NCBI GenBank assembly: GCA_947846985.1 | Contig: CANTUZ010000002.1 | Coordinates: 11,763,587-11,827,586, forward strand | From: Fratercula arctica | Taxonomy: Eukaryota > Chordata > Aves > Charadriiformes > Alcidae | Length of the DNA: 64,000 bases | Reading direction: 5' to 3' | Shown here: positions 12,601-26,600 of the stretch, in pieces | How positions within the stretch are numbered: the stretch's first letter is position 1 | Layout: every line of letters begins with the position of its first letter | Program-made: the position numbers and the translations under genes | The notes under the pieces: model-generated | What the model was told of the DNA's origin: nothing | Databases searched by the model: none | Seen by the model: the letters and a program-made list of their open reading frames with translations, nothing else

Positions 12601-15600
12601 GCAGCAGTACTAAGAACAGCTGGCCTCTGCAAAATATTCACATGATTATCTGAGCAATACTGATTCAAAAACTGAAATCCAACAATTTACTTTTAAAGTT
12701 TTGAGGAAAATATTCAAATTACAGTCACTAAACTAAACTCAGTAGGTAGTTAGGCACAGCAAAAATCAGTGGCTTATGATTTTCAGAACAATTTTATGGA
12801 AACATTTACAGAATCTGTAAGTGCTTTCTAGACTATAAAGACCTAATCCTAAAATATTCCCTCTTTTTTTTGTGGCTACCTAATGTTAGCAGGTTTTAAA
12901 AGAGTACAAAAAAACACACATACAAAAATAAATTGGATTAGTACAAGTTTGTGTAATTAGTGTTATCTTCAATACGCTATTTGTGAAATCTGTTCTTATG
13001 CACGCTTGTGTTTTGTTTTCTTAGAACAGACAGCTTTTTCTGCTAAAGTTTCCTTTGAAGTTAGTTTTATGGTATTTTGATTAAGTTCAGGAGACAGAAG
13101 TCTTCTGTTATTTACAGAATAGACATAGCACATAAGTTTCCCAGGCAATGTTGACAGTTACCCAGTGGATCTTTCAACCTCAGCCTTGGTTTGGAAGGAC
13201 CTCTAGGGGTGAGAGGGTAATTCAGTGCTGAATGACAACACGCTCTGAAGAAAGTTAAGGGCTTGATTCTTCGTCCGAAGGAGTTTTACTATTGACCAGA
13301 TGTTATCCTTAACGTATAAATATAAACTGAGATAAAGAGATGGATTACATGTTGTGGATAATTTACTTTTTTCCTATCAGGCACTTCTACACTTTTTTAA
13401 ATGGTGTAGAGTGAAATAGAACTTACTAAGAACATATGTAATAAAATTGGTATTCCTTTGGGTATTTAATAATCTTTATGCAAGTAATTAATGATATCCT
13501 TTTTCCAACAGGTTTCTCCTTCAATTCACCTTAAGCCTAAACATCACCCAAAAAAGATGAGACGAGTATTGCCTTAAGTATCTCTTAATAATAGTAACAT
13601 CATTAAGTAATGAAAAATGCAGAATGTAATGTAAATAAATATAGCATGGGTATAAATAAATATAGGAAGCATGGGTAGATGGCTGCCCTGCATTACATTC
13701 TTTTGAGAGGGAAGGATTCAATTTAGACTCAATACAAACAATCCATTAGTCCACTGCAATGATCCACTTCACAGACAGTAGTAATGCATCTCTCTTCTAA
13801 AGGTAGCTACAGGCATTTAAGACAGTGTTTGTTTGTGTCAGTCCTGACCTCGCTGCCTTCACTCCACTTGGCTTGGGTAGTGTATCTGTATCGAGCAGTG
13901 GGGAGCACACTCAGAATGTTATATCTGACAGCAGCCGAAGAGTGAATGCTTCAAGGAACTGGACAAATAGGGGAATACTTCTTCCATAGATAATGCTTCT
14001 ACTCATGCACAAGCTGCAATGGTATCACCACAGCCCTGAGGATCCATGAATTTGTCTTTGTCTGAGCCTATGCATTCAAATCACATAGCCTATAACTTGT
14101 ATGTAGTTTTTTGTGTTATCTAATAAACCTCCGGCCAATTCACACTAAGATTAGACAATACTGTCTTAACTGACCCAGTCATTATTTTAAGTAAAGTGGA
14201 CACATTTCAGTCCTTTATATTCACCAGCCATCTTGACGTATATTAATAATGCTGACAGAGAGTTTAATACCCTCTGAGGACAGCTAGGACACATCTCTAG
14301 CTTGTTCCGTCAAGACAGAAGATGTCAAAATATGTCCCCATGAAAGGAAAGATTGTGGTGAGGCTTGGACTGGGTTAACACACCTTGACATGTGTTTCCA
14401 GCATGGTCATATCAAGCCATTCATTTTCCTATTGTGCTGCCATGACCTCAACAGAAATATTAGCGGGAAAAAAAAGACACTTATTTGATGAATCTAAATC
14501 TTGAAGGTTAGCAGTAACTAGTTTACTTATAGGAAAGAGATTGGAAGTATATGATAAAGGTTTAGATCTACAATTTGATGTGATAAAAACATACAGATAG
14601 TTTGTTCAGGCACTGTTATACTTGTCAAATTGGTTGCCTATAAATACAGACAGGAGCACTAAAGAATACTAACAGAAGATCTAAAACAAAATAAAACATT
14701 CTATTTAAGGGTGCTGTATCAGGAACTTATAGTTAATTTCAAAATGTTAAGCAAATAGTTTATTTTTATAGAACCTGCTAATACACCATTTGACATGGTA
14801 TAAAAATTGAACATTTTAACTCTAAGTAAAATGAATGCAAACTGTAGAAGCAGACAAGCTCTTTCATACCCTGAATACTATCAGCCAACTTGGCAGAGAA
14901 ATAACAGATGACACACTTATGGTATTTTTAAATAAGCTTTCTCATTTCAGTGGGTTTTCAGCATAAAAATTTGGTACCTATTAATAAATTGCCTGTTGAA
15001 TATTGCTCACTAATTTCTATCATTTGAGCCTTCTCTAGAATATACAAAACTGCTCAAAATAGACGCACATCTGGAGAGAGATATATATGTCTGTATGCAT
15101 ATATATAAAGAAAAAAAATGTATAGAAATAAGTCCCCTTTGAAGTAAAGATACAAGTTCATATCCGAAAAGACCAAAAAAAAAAAAAAAAAGGAATAAAT
15201 ATTTAATTAGATCTATAACGGAAATTCATTCAGCAGTGAAGATGCAGGCACCAAACTGACACCAGAGACAGTTTCTACCTAATCCTTTAACATTGCCTTC
15301 ACAGACAGCATACCAAAGAAAATTTAAAACTTATCATAAGAAAAATATTTTGCCACCTTCCCTAAGATATGATGTCCTTAGTTACTGTAACTTTGAGGGC
15401 AACCTCACACATCACCCGCAAAGCATATTGTTGCATGATATTTTTGTGTCCAAAATATTTTGTATCCAAACACTTAGGATTTCATTTTTAGTTCTTTTTG
15501 TTGAAATTCTAGGTCAAATAAAAATGAACTATACTGATTTATGTTGAGTAAAGATCTTTCGTTTTGAGGTGGTACCACTGAGTGCTAAGACCCGAATTCA

Positions 15601-16552
15601 AGAAAACATCTTTCTGTGTAACAGTTAGCTGATGTCTTAAATGCCTCCTGAATTCTCACAACTGAATGATACTTGCATTTTTTATATCGTCTCCCATGAA
15701 GAGACGAATTTAAACATATGCTTTGCTGTTTCCCTTTTCAGATTTTATTTGATAATTTTTGTCCTTTCTTTAACTACAAAATATATAATATTTGCGAGGG
15801 AACAGCTTATCTTCTGACAAGCCAGCACTACTGTATCCAGTTTTTGACTTGTCAACTCTAAGGTTAGAAAAGAATTCCTGTCTTGTCCCACTGAAATAAC
15901 CAGTTTATGATCTTCAGGCAAAGAATACTGCCTGCACAATGACTGGTACTTAAGAAAAAAAGACAGGGCCCTCGAGCCATATTGCTTGAAATGCAATCAG
16001 TGCTTGCATTTCCCCTTTCCCTCCCTGCAACGTCCATTTATTCTGTATATTATGTATATTAGATATCAATGACATTCTATCTATCTATTGTACTTTTATT
16101 AATCATTTTTTCAGTACGTACTTTCCACATCTCTTTTCTGATTTTTATCCACACTGGTTTATTATTTGCTCTTTTCCGGGCTTTTGTAAATGTTGCTACG
16201 ATTTCCTATTTCCAGCTTCAGTAGGTTCATTCCTGCAAGTATAGTCGACTTGCATTTCATTCTTCTCCTTCAAATTACTAATGAATATGTCAAACAAGAA
16301 CAGCTTTTCTATTATACTGGTTCATCTGCTAATTAAGTACCTCTCACTACTTGAAATGTTATCTTTTGTTAATTTGAATTTTTAAGTCTTGACCCATTTT
16401 CACTCCACATGACAATGTCTGGTTTGAATGACAGTGTTTTAAAATGGCTGCTGTAGCAGTAATGCATGTGCGTCCCCAAGCTGCCAGATGATACCAATGT
16501 TTTAGAATGTGTCTTCAGTAAAGTTGGGAAAGCAACATACTCCATCCATTTT

Positions 16553-16678
16553 CTTTGGAGGTATTTAAAAGATGTGTAGATGTAGTGCTGAGGGACATGG
16601 TTTAGCAGCAACTTGTCAGTGCTAGGTTAACAGTTGGTCTCTTCCAACCATAACGTTTCTATGGTTCTATGATTCTAT
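16553..16678 (+). mobile_element. CR1 LINE 3' tail
   Basis: A short 5'-truncated CR1 end: GGTATTTAAAAGATGTGTAG, GAGGGACATGGTTTAG, CTCTTCCAACC, and the terminal TCTATGGTTCTATGATTCTA repeat units. The position of the left end is approximate. Confidence 0.8.
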
Positions 16679-17540
16679 TTTCAAATACAGGAATGGCTGG
16701 GTTTTTAAATACAGAGCGATGGCAAGAACTGCATGTCTTAGCTAGAATGCCAGCACATCTCTGCAAACCAGACAGAACAGGTCTGCTAGAGCTATTCCAC
16801 ACATACTAAAATCCAGAAAAACCCAACCAGCCAAGTATCTTTATTCATGAGAGGACTTCATCTGTTCACAATAACAAGAGTTTTACTGACACTATGAGCT
16901 CATCCTTGTAAACAAAATCTTGCTCTGTTAGCCTCAGCAGAAAAACAGATAGAAAACAGGTACAACATGATGGAAATAGTACTTCCCTTAACAAAAAGAA
17001 CAAGAAATATGATCTGCAAAGTGAACATATTCTTTTTTCCAGTTATCTTGACAGCCTTTTCAACCACTTCTAACTGCTAATGCAATTTAAAGTCCAATAT
17101 AAACTTCCAATAATTCCAATGACCTAAATACATTCTATTTTACTTATAACTTAAACACATACCAGCAATCAAGTGGTACATGTATTATTGACAGATTATT
17201 ATGGTATAAGTATTTGTTATAATAGAAACTACTAGAAATAACACAATGAAAAACATACTGTGCATAAGCCCATTAACACTGCAATATTAGAAATACAGAT
17301 GTATTAATGCAATTACCAACTGTTGGTAGCCTTGAGTTTCAAAGTTACTGAATTCTACATTTCTGATTTTATCTTACATGACATCTGCAATCCAAGCATA
17401 TGTCAACAATGCTACCAAAAATTACTACAGATTTCCATTAATTCTGATAGAGTAAAATGGGAATTTTTTAAAAGCAGAATATGTCTGATAGCTGTATTGA
17501 ACACCAGCATCTAAATGAATAGAAAAAGTATTTTTCCTAC

Positions 17541-17638
17541 CTTATAATCATCCTCATAGTCATTATATCCACAAGTACTTAAGATGTCAGGAAAAATATC
17601 TGACCATCCATTACTCGTACAATTTTTGCTAATATTTC
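17541..17638 (-). CDS. VIPR2: VIPR2 coding exon 4
   Basis: 98 nt; with one base from exon 3 it completes 33 codons and ends in phase 0. The acceptor is TTTTGCTTTACAG|GAAAT and the donor ATAAG|GTAGGAA. It encodes [20 protein letters not shown] and then [13 protein letters not shown]. Features are the Asn89 and Asn93 sequons, Cys94, Gly98-Trp99 and the last domain cysteine, Cys110. The acidic, tyrosine-rich end (residues 112-120) is the stalk before transmembrane helix 1. Exon 5 (start of helix 1) was looked for to the left and not found. Intron 3 is 3,709 bp. Confidence 0.95.
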
Positions 17639-20600
17639 CTGTAAAGCAAAATTTGAGAATTTAAATAAGAAAGATTGAAAAGTCTCTTCATCAATGAATC
17701 TTTAGACAACCTAACTTTATATTGCCCATTAACATGTATTTTCTAGTACTCCTGTTCAAACAACCTAGACGTTTCCTTTCATGTGCTTTTCATTCATATT
17801 ACTTTGGCTTTTACTCTTGCTCTGAATTGCTTTTGCACTAAAGAAAAACAAAAGTAATTCCAGGCTGCGATGGCAGACTTCTGCTTTGGTATAACAGCTA
17901 TTTCTGTTACACCTGCAAAAGCCTGAAATATTTTGCTATTTTATCTGAAGTATTCTGGAGGGATTCTTTCAGCTCATTCTATAAAGGGGATAATTTGTAG
18001 GTAAAGTAATTTGATAGAAAAGTAATTTAAGTGGAAGTTGTTCTAACCTCCTATTTAAGATTTTCTGAGAATATAATACCAAATGATCTACTGAAGAGTT
18101 ATAAAAGCTCTTAGATATTATGGTGATGAATTACTGCTACAGCAAATGTTGGTAGAGTCGGTAATGCACTTTAAAGGCCAAATTATGTGATCGGTTGAAG
18201 AACAAGGAAATAAATATGCATGCTGAATATCACTCTTTGAAGCAATCACTGAAACAATGTAGTACAAGGAATGTACAGGAGATGTGCAAGTATGGTTGGA
18301 AAGGAATTTTGAACGCCCATTAATTTCAGAAAGGATTTTTTGGTTGGAGGTGAGCAAAGAAGTTGACTCTTCTCCCAGATGAAGTCATGCAGATGACATG
18401 GGGGCAACCCATGATTCTACTCATTAATCTAATTAATATGAACTAATGTTCATGCAATATGGAGCTGCTTCAATAGGAGAAAACTGAAGAGTCTGATGTC
18501 AGAATAGTCATTAAAATTATTATAACTTACTCTTACAATGTTTAATCATAAGCAACTTCCATAAGCGAGCTTTCTTACAGCAGTTTTTATATCCATGATA
18601 CTTCAAATCTGTAACAACATATTGCTTTGGTTTGGAGTCGACCACTGGTCTTTAACTGAGTTAAAGATGCCTGGTTTTCACCACACAAGAACAAATTTAT
18701 CTGTCACAGATCAACTTTGGCCAAGAACAACCAAACATGTTTATATACACTCCAAACTAAAGCTTTAATGATTTTTATCTTGCTGATTGGTTACTTCTTT
18801 GTATAAAGTGTTCATCAGAAAGTTGTAAATATCCTACAAATGGTTGACCAACCAACAACCAAATCTTTCTAGCTTATAACAAGGCCTTGACCTCAAACCA
18901 CAGTGTCTCCCCAAACAACAGAGCTGCTTCTGCCATTTGGCATAGACATGGCATTTTTTAAAGAAAATGTAACCTATTTATAAACTCTGAAGAGTCATTG
19001 CTTTAAAAGTACATCAACTTCTCTGATTAGGCTGAGCAGAGGAATGTGTTAACAGAACCACAAATTACGTCAAAGTCAGCTTTGCAAGAAAAAGACTGTT
19101 GTGGTTTAAACTCTAAGTACTCAAGATGCTGAAGTATTTTCTACTGTAAGTACTGTAAGACCTTCTAACTTAAAGACAGTTAGGAAAGACATTGTTTATT
19201 TCTAAACCATCGTTCCATGCAATTAAATATTTCAGACGGCAATCTTATTTAAAACCTATAACTTGACACGTACATTGGAATAAAAAATTCACAGAATAAC
19301 TTTATGATAGTCATATACTTACATTGTCATGTACAATACAGAAGAAACATTACAGGATAATATGATTGCTTTTACAGTAAAAAGTCATTTAAGATAAAGT
19401 TACTAATACTCAATAGGGAATTAATTATGAGGTATGCTTAAACTACAACTTTGACCATCACAGAAGAAATTAAGAGCCAGTTCTCCAAAAGTTGTAAAGA
19501 TGAGAAGACAACTAATTTTTTTTAATTCACAATTTAAATTAAGAAATCTTTTAAAGAAATTATGGTATTTAAAAGCCTACTTATGATTTGGAATACTTCC
19601 ATAAAAAATAACGTAGTCTAGATCACCTTGTAGTAGAATTTTAATTTCTCTTAAGCCCTGAAAAAACTGAAACATACACCTCAGAAATCTTGCTAAATAA
19701 AAAGCATTAGATTTCTTGTTTAAAATATTTTTATAATTTCCTGCAATAAGAATCAAGTGAATTTGAAATGTGCTCTCTGTGAATTAAATAAATAATGTAT
19801 TCCTGAGCATAATCAAATTTTAAAGGTGCTGAGATACTTAGATCTTAATAGAATCAACCATGCAAGATGTTCGCTGTCTTACACCTGAAGGAAGAAATTA
19901 TAGAAAGACAAGATTTAAAAAATGTTCTTAATTGAACAGGTACCTCTAAAAACCCACCCTGTTAGTTCCACAAGCAAGAAGTAAACAGGTAGCTATGAAA
20001 AAACTGTATATGGGAAAATTATAGCAAGCTATAAAAAGAAAGTGATCTTTCAGTCTTGATGATGCTATGCCCAAGTGAGATGGAGTTGTAATGCATTGTG
20101 AAGGTTTCAGACTTAAATATTTATTGCAGTTGTTTTATAGGAAAATTAAAATGTTATTGTAATATAAAATTCAAGCTCCAGAGACAGAGTGCATGCTCTA
20201 GCTTTTGGTAAACAGATAGAAGCAGTGTGATATAATTCAGATTTTGAATTTTTGATATTTATTAGTTTGTCTTGTCTCATGACAACACCTTAATATCTTT
20301 GTTTGAGTCATATGAATACTTTTATAGATTTCACAAGATTTAGTGAAGATTACACATACTTTCCCCTTTATAAACTGTTTAGACTGTCCATGATAAACTA
20401 ATCAAGATTCACCAGCTCTAGGAATGAAAACCTTTGCTCATCTGTAGATTGTTTAAGTTATCTGGTTTTTTTAGTGAAACACGACTGGAACAACAGTTTT
20501 TAGAATAAAGGTATTTTAGTCATACCCCAAGTTAGCCTCTGTGTTAAAAGTAATATTGTTAAAAAGCCCTCCACAGAGACCTCAAAAGCAGAATTAAATC

Positions 20601-23600
20601 ACTGTGATGTTTTGCATCTTTCACCAGCTCTTCATGACAAAGATTTCTCACCTGAGCAATAGCGATAAGATTTTTCCTGCTGCATTTTGAGATACATATG
20701 TGAATTGCTATCTGTGCAGCTCCTATTTTTAAAACCCCACTAACAAGCCAAAGCGCAAAATTAAAGCACAGTATATTGACAAGATGGTGCAAAAGGCGGT
20801 AGACTTGAAACAGTTAAATGTTTCAGCAGTCTGAGACACCGATGAGCTCTTTTCAAGTTCCATTAAAAAGCAGAATAAAAGGTTTCATAATAACTACCTT
20901 AAATTGCAATAGTGATAATATTTAGGTATTATGTATTAATGTTGGCTCATTATTCTCAAGAAGGCAAGAGCTCCCCTCCTAAGCACAGAAGGAATAACCT
21001 GCATGTGACCTGCTGGCAACTGTTAAAAATGTCGGTCAGGCACAGCTGCCTTAATAATTAACATAAATCGGTCAAAAAGAGCAAGCAATGTCTCCAGCCT
21101 TGACGAGTGTCTCTGTATCAGAATATATATTTAGTATCTGACTCAAAGAACACATATGGACCACAAAGACAATTATTTGGTGTTTTCATGATGTACCAGG
21201 AACAGCTCTGTTAAGAATCTATTATTTTAACTCTTTAAAAAGAAAATAAAAACCTTAAACTGCAACCCCTCCCACTCCCATTTTTATCATATTATGTTAC
21301 AAAATACCAAAGAGAAGCCAACAAAAATACATTTTAAAATGAAATACCTGGTTTGCCAGAAAAAAGGCTGAATACTTTCGGACAAGGGACAGTGACAGTC
21401 TCTCCAATCTTTGCAGGACGCCAACAGGTGATGTTATCCCAAACTCCAACACATCCTGAAACAAAACCAGCAGTAACAGACTTTAAAGCTTAGTCTGGTC
21501 CAAATCACCCTTCTGTATTTATCTTATAAAGACTTGGTGGAAGCTTTTGATAAGTAGGTCAAGAAAGATTGGACTCTTCCAAGAAAGTTGCAAAGATGGT
21601 ATTTTATATGAAAACGTTAAGGGAATCATAAGAGTCTGTTAATTAACCAGCTTATTTTTAGGTCAGTTAATACATTGTTTGCAAAATGTCTCATTAAAAC
21701 TATGTAATTTTGACAGGATCATGCTAAGAAAAGCTAAGAAAATATTTAAAAAAGTAAAAGCAGTTCATTGGACTCAGCATCACAAATACAATGGGAGTGC
21801 ACCATGACTGGACAATTTTTGGAAAAAAGGGCATAGCCTAACAAAATCATCTCTCCTAAACTAAATAACAGAGATTTGAATAAAGAATGCTTCTGTATAT
21901 TTATTTCAGGAAAGGGGGTCATAAAATGTTCTAGGCATGATTTATAGTAGTACTAGTAACAACTTGTAGACAGTAACTACTATTTATGGTTTTGCCCATG
22001 CTGATGTCTCTATAGATGTGGCTCAAAAGCAGTATCTTGTGAATAGGAATAAATCTTTCTATAGCCTGCCACAGGCACTTGGATCAAGCGTGCTCTATTT
22101 GTTTAAAGGTGACTACCTATAATGCTGAGTGAAGAGTTATGAAGGTTTCTGAATATAAAAGCCTTATGAAGAATTACGAGTACAAAGAAGTAAGGAAATG
22201 TTATTCATCTCGGTTCAAGTTCCCTCCAAGGAAAAAAAGATCATGTGCAAAATTCTGGGCATTTATGTCTTCAAATAAGGCAATGGACAATCGACAATTT
22301 AAATTTGTAATTAATACTAAAGAGAGAAACAAAACTTTTATTCTGCCAGTATAAGGGACAGTTTGTTCCCTTCAGTAGAGAACATGAAACTTCAAGCAGA
22401 AACTACTTGCATCCATGTATAATACTATTCTTCAGAATATTTATAGTATTAGCAATTTACTATGTATTTACTCTGTGCTAGTGACGTCATGCCCAAAATT
22501 AAGCCAAGTTAGATGAAGCTGTAAAAGGAACATTAAAAAGTTCTATATTTGTGTTAAACCATCTTAGTGCAATTAAACTTGAACAGCTTGTGTTGACTTA
22601 AAGTGTCTATCATCCTACTTTCAAAGTTTAAATTACTTTCAAAGTACATGTAAACTAGGGAACCCAAGAGTGTGTTACAGAACTGGCTGTTGGATTTGCC
22701 CCTGAGGGTATTTCCTAGCTGCAGCTTGAAGGATAGTCCGTGGCATAGCATTCCTATGGGTTTTGCTTTCCTTTGGAAGACAACTAAGTGTGACAGGAGG
22801 GAGGGAGCCTCTGCGCTGTACCGAGAATAGGGTTTGGATATGGAAAAAGAAGATGAGAGGAGCATTATGGGCTAAATTCTGCATTTGGTCACCAATTACA
22901 TAGAGTCATCTTTATACAGTTTCCCAAGGAAATGCTATTCTCCAGAGAAGTCACTTGTGCATGGGGACTGGGTCTTTCTTCACTCCTCTTAGGATTATAT
23001 GGCTCTAAATGCAGCATCTGTTCTATATTCAGAAAGATGATGCCAAAAATAAGGGATTACGAGTGGGAACATTTCACAAAGTTTATCTGTGTGCGTAGAT
23101 AAAATGTAATGCCTTTCTCTCCACTGCCCTGTATGCTGTATGAACCTCCAAAGAGGTATGCAACAAATATTTGTTGCATTGTATTATTGTTCATTACCTC
23201 ACGCACTCACCCATACTCACTTAAATGCTTTTTTCCACCCAAGCGCCAAAAATCTCCAAAGAGATTTGGAGATTCCAAATATCCGATCTATCACAACCTC
23301 TTTGGGCAACCTGCACGCACACAAATTCCTCCATAATGAATTTTGTCAGGAATCTAATTAGGATTTCCCTTGCTGCAGGCTGCTTCCATTGCTTCTTGTG
23401 GTTTTTGTTTGCATTTTTTTCTGTTCACATCTGAGAAGAGTCTGGCTTCATCTTTATAAGCCCATTAGATAGATGAAGACAGCAACCATATCACTCTTCC
23501 CCAAACTGAACAAACCCAGCTTTCAGTCAATTGTTATATGTTGCATATTCTAGTGCCATCTCCATACTCCCTGCTGAGACAATTAATGGATTTTCTGGAC

Positions 23601-26600
23601 AAAGGAGCCCAAAACTGCGCACAGAACTCTGCTGAGATGCAGCCTCAAAAGAGCCAAATAGAGACAGACAATTGCTTCTCTTGATCTACCCATTTGCTAA
23701 TGTAGCACAGTGTATGGTTAAACCTCATCTTCATAAGGGTGCACTGCTGGGTCATGTTTAAATTAATATATTTCTAAAGCAAACACCCAAAATGGGTCAG
23801 AATAATTTCATCCTAAAAAATGTTTCTTTCTTTTCAAGAAAGTCTGAAGTTGTTAATTCAGTTGCAGAATCTAGAATGTAGGTACCTGTCTTTAATCAAT
23901 CCCACCCTTATTTGCTTAATACTGCGTGACTAACCTCAGCTTGTCACGTTCTCCAATTACCTAAAGAGGACTGATTGTTTTGGTTCCTTTAGTAACTTTG
24001 ACTCCTAGACCAATATGTCGGATTCCTTCTTTTAGCCTTACCTTAGGGTAAGGGAGTTTTACTTAGGACTAGGAACTGTGAGAGTGGCATTCTTTTTATC
24101 TGTATTCCACAGTTGGCTGAGAAGTTCCTGTTCCCATTGACAATTCACTCTTCAGGTTTCTGGTCCTACCCTCTTGAATGTATCTGGCAACTGACTCAGA
24201 ATGTAATACTCTTTGAACTCCATCATCATTCGTTTTTTCCTGATGATCATGCAGAGTTTGTCCTCCCTAGTGTATCTGCCCCTACAGCTGGTTCATACAT
24301 TTCTTTAAGAATTAACTCATGAGTTTTATCTATGCTCTGTTTTACCTGACTACCTGCTACTTCCTCCAGCACTTGTGTCTTTTCTTTTAGCATTAGTAAT
24401 GATATCTCCGAGGTGATGTTGACTTGACCATGTAGATATAATTTAAGAGATTTACATTTGAGCAAGTCATCTTTGTACCCTTTGAAGCCAATGGAACTTA
24501 AACATGCTTATGCACTTCCTGAGTTGCCGTACTGGATTAAAATCAAGTCCTACACCTCTATGATGCAGCACCAGGGCTTATGCAAAATAAAAGAATATTT
24601 ACTTCAGCCAATTCAGGTCATGCTTCCTTCCCAATTGATTTTAAGCCAGAAACAACACCAACAACGTGACATACAAGAAAGACAAAGAAACTATTTTCTT
24701 CATCTGCCAGCACTCAGGACTATAGTGACAAAATGCAACTCTTGGCTTTGATGGATGTAGTGCCTGAGCCAGCATAAACAAGCCCTGGAGTACACAAGAA
24801 TAATAAACATCTTGTGCGACTTCAGACCTTGTTAGTTCATCCCCATTTCCACTAACAAGTGAGAGCTCAGATGAGTCATGAAAGTGTTCATGCACACCCA
24901 TAAAAGCTGATGACTTTCACAAATTTTCCCTTTTGTTCAGTATACTCTCTGTAAAATGGTGGATTTGCTACAGTTATCCGCAAACAGTTCAGAGGCCTTT
25001 AAAAATTTTTGCTACGCTGCTATTTGGACTGGGCTACGGTTTTGCTAAAAAGGCAACTGAACAACGTGGGCTTCAGAGCTCCATTAGTACCTTTTCCACA
25101 AAAAACCCCACAAAACTCTTATTCAAGCTTCACTTACATGAAATATTATACAGAAAAACAGAGGTTTAAGTCCTATTCCCACCAAAATCGATCAACACAT
25201 CAGATCTCAAAACGAGCTTGCAGGAAGGAAATCAGCATACAAGTTTTTGACATTCAAAACATTACAAGTCACTAATATTTTCTGAGGAATGTATTTTTTA
25301 CCTCAGTTTTTCCCCAGTATGTTAGGACTTTAAGGCACCTATGGCACAGGATAGAATGGTACTTTTTCAGACTCCTTAAATTGAATAGATGAAATAACAC
25401 AAAAGATACCTTTCCTACATCTAGACTACATTCAGATGAATCAACAATCATGAAAATGAAACTTGAGTGGCTGTCATCAGAATTCCAAGAATATTAAGCC
25501 CCAACTTATGTATACATAGAAGCTTATTTATTATGGTACAGGAAATCTGAGAAAACTGATGAAATCTTCTAGAGGCATTAATAGTCACTGAATGACTACA
25601 GTGTGCTTGTGAAAACTGTTCTAGGGCTCAATGCTGAAATGATGGTGTTACTGGTGCACTGCTAGGGGCTATTAGAAGTACAACTGTTAAACAATACGCA
25701 ATTTTCTGGGCCTTCAACTCACACCTTTGCTCATTTCCCCCTCCTACTGCTACGGATTTTTGAAAATATTGTAGTCATATCTCTTTTTCTTCTCTTACCA
25801 AAACACACCCTTATGCAGCGGTGGAGTACAATTAACAAGTCCATTCTTACTACACTTGCATCAATTTCTCTCTTCCATCCCAATAACGTGTTTCTATTGT
25901 ACAGCATGAGCTTAATTGTGGCCAGTTGAAACTAGCAATTCATTTCCCACTGATCTTGGAAATTCAAGATGTTGCACAACTGGAGACCTTGGTGAGTTTC
26001 ACAGGTCTTCAAGTAGATATTGCTCTTTACCCACCAGTGTATCCTTTTACAACAACAATAACATACATAATATTGTTAGAGGGTGACAGAGCATGATTCA
26101 CTTCATCCTAAAACACATGAACATAGGCCAGATTAATTGCTCCCAACATTGCCTGTTTCTCCCCAGTGACTACAGAGTGGCCTACAGTCCTATAAATACC
26201 TACACTGTTGGAAAATGAAGATGTGATAAATGCTTTGTTAAATGTGCCTCTTTCTGCAAATAGAATACCTAGCTTGATCAAGCTGCATATTCTGCTCCCT
26301 ACTCTCCACTACTCTGTCAAGCCATTAATTTATTCAGTGTTAGGATTTCTGGACTGTCATCCATCACTGCCACATTTCATGAAATCATTATGTACGCTCT
26401 TTTTCTCTGGAAGTTTTACCCATCTCCTGCATATACAAGCCTGTTTCCTACTATCTCCAAAGGATAGTAATCAATTAAAGTAGAAAATATATTTATTTGT
26501 AGCTTTAAATAAGGTTTTAAATTTTAGTTCTAGTAACAATTCTACCAGTAATTCTACAGAAAGTATCTCACATTTTAAATAAAAGTTAAATTGCTCAGAT

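Larger units (their letters stand above)
1..17540 (-). other. VIPR2: VIPR2 intron 4 (partial): mostly unique AT-rich sequence
   Basis: Non-coding sequence after the exon 4 donor. It holds two solo LTRs, a split CR1 and a CR1 tail, listed separately. The longest frame, 4351-4797 plus (148 codons), resembles no family I know and lies in intron sequence. I saw no exon 5-like sequence, so the intron is longer than 17.5 kb. The stretches 1-3030, 3620-4820, 6660-16550 and 16680-17540 show nothing else I can support apart from short A/T runs such as 15176-15191. Confidence 0.8.

Noticed and set aside
16250..16330. Possible ancient CR1 fragment (ATTACTAATGAATATGTCAA)
   Set aside because: Too short and diverged to separate from chance similarity.
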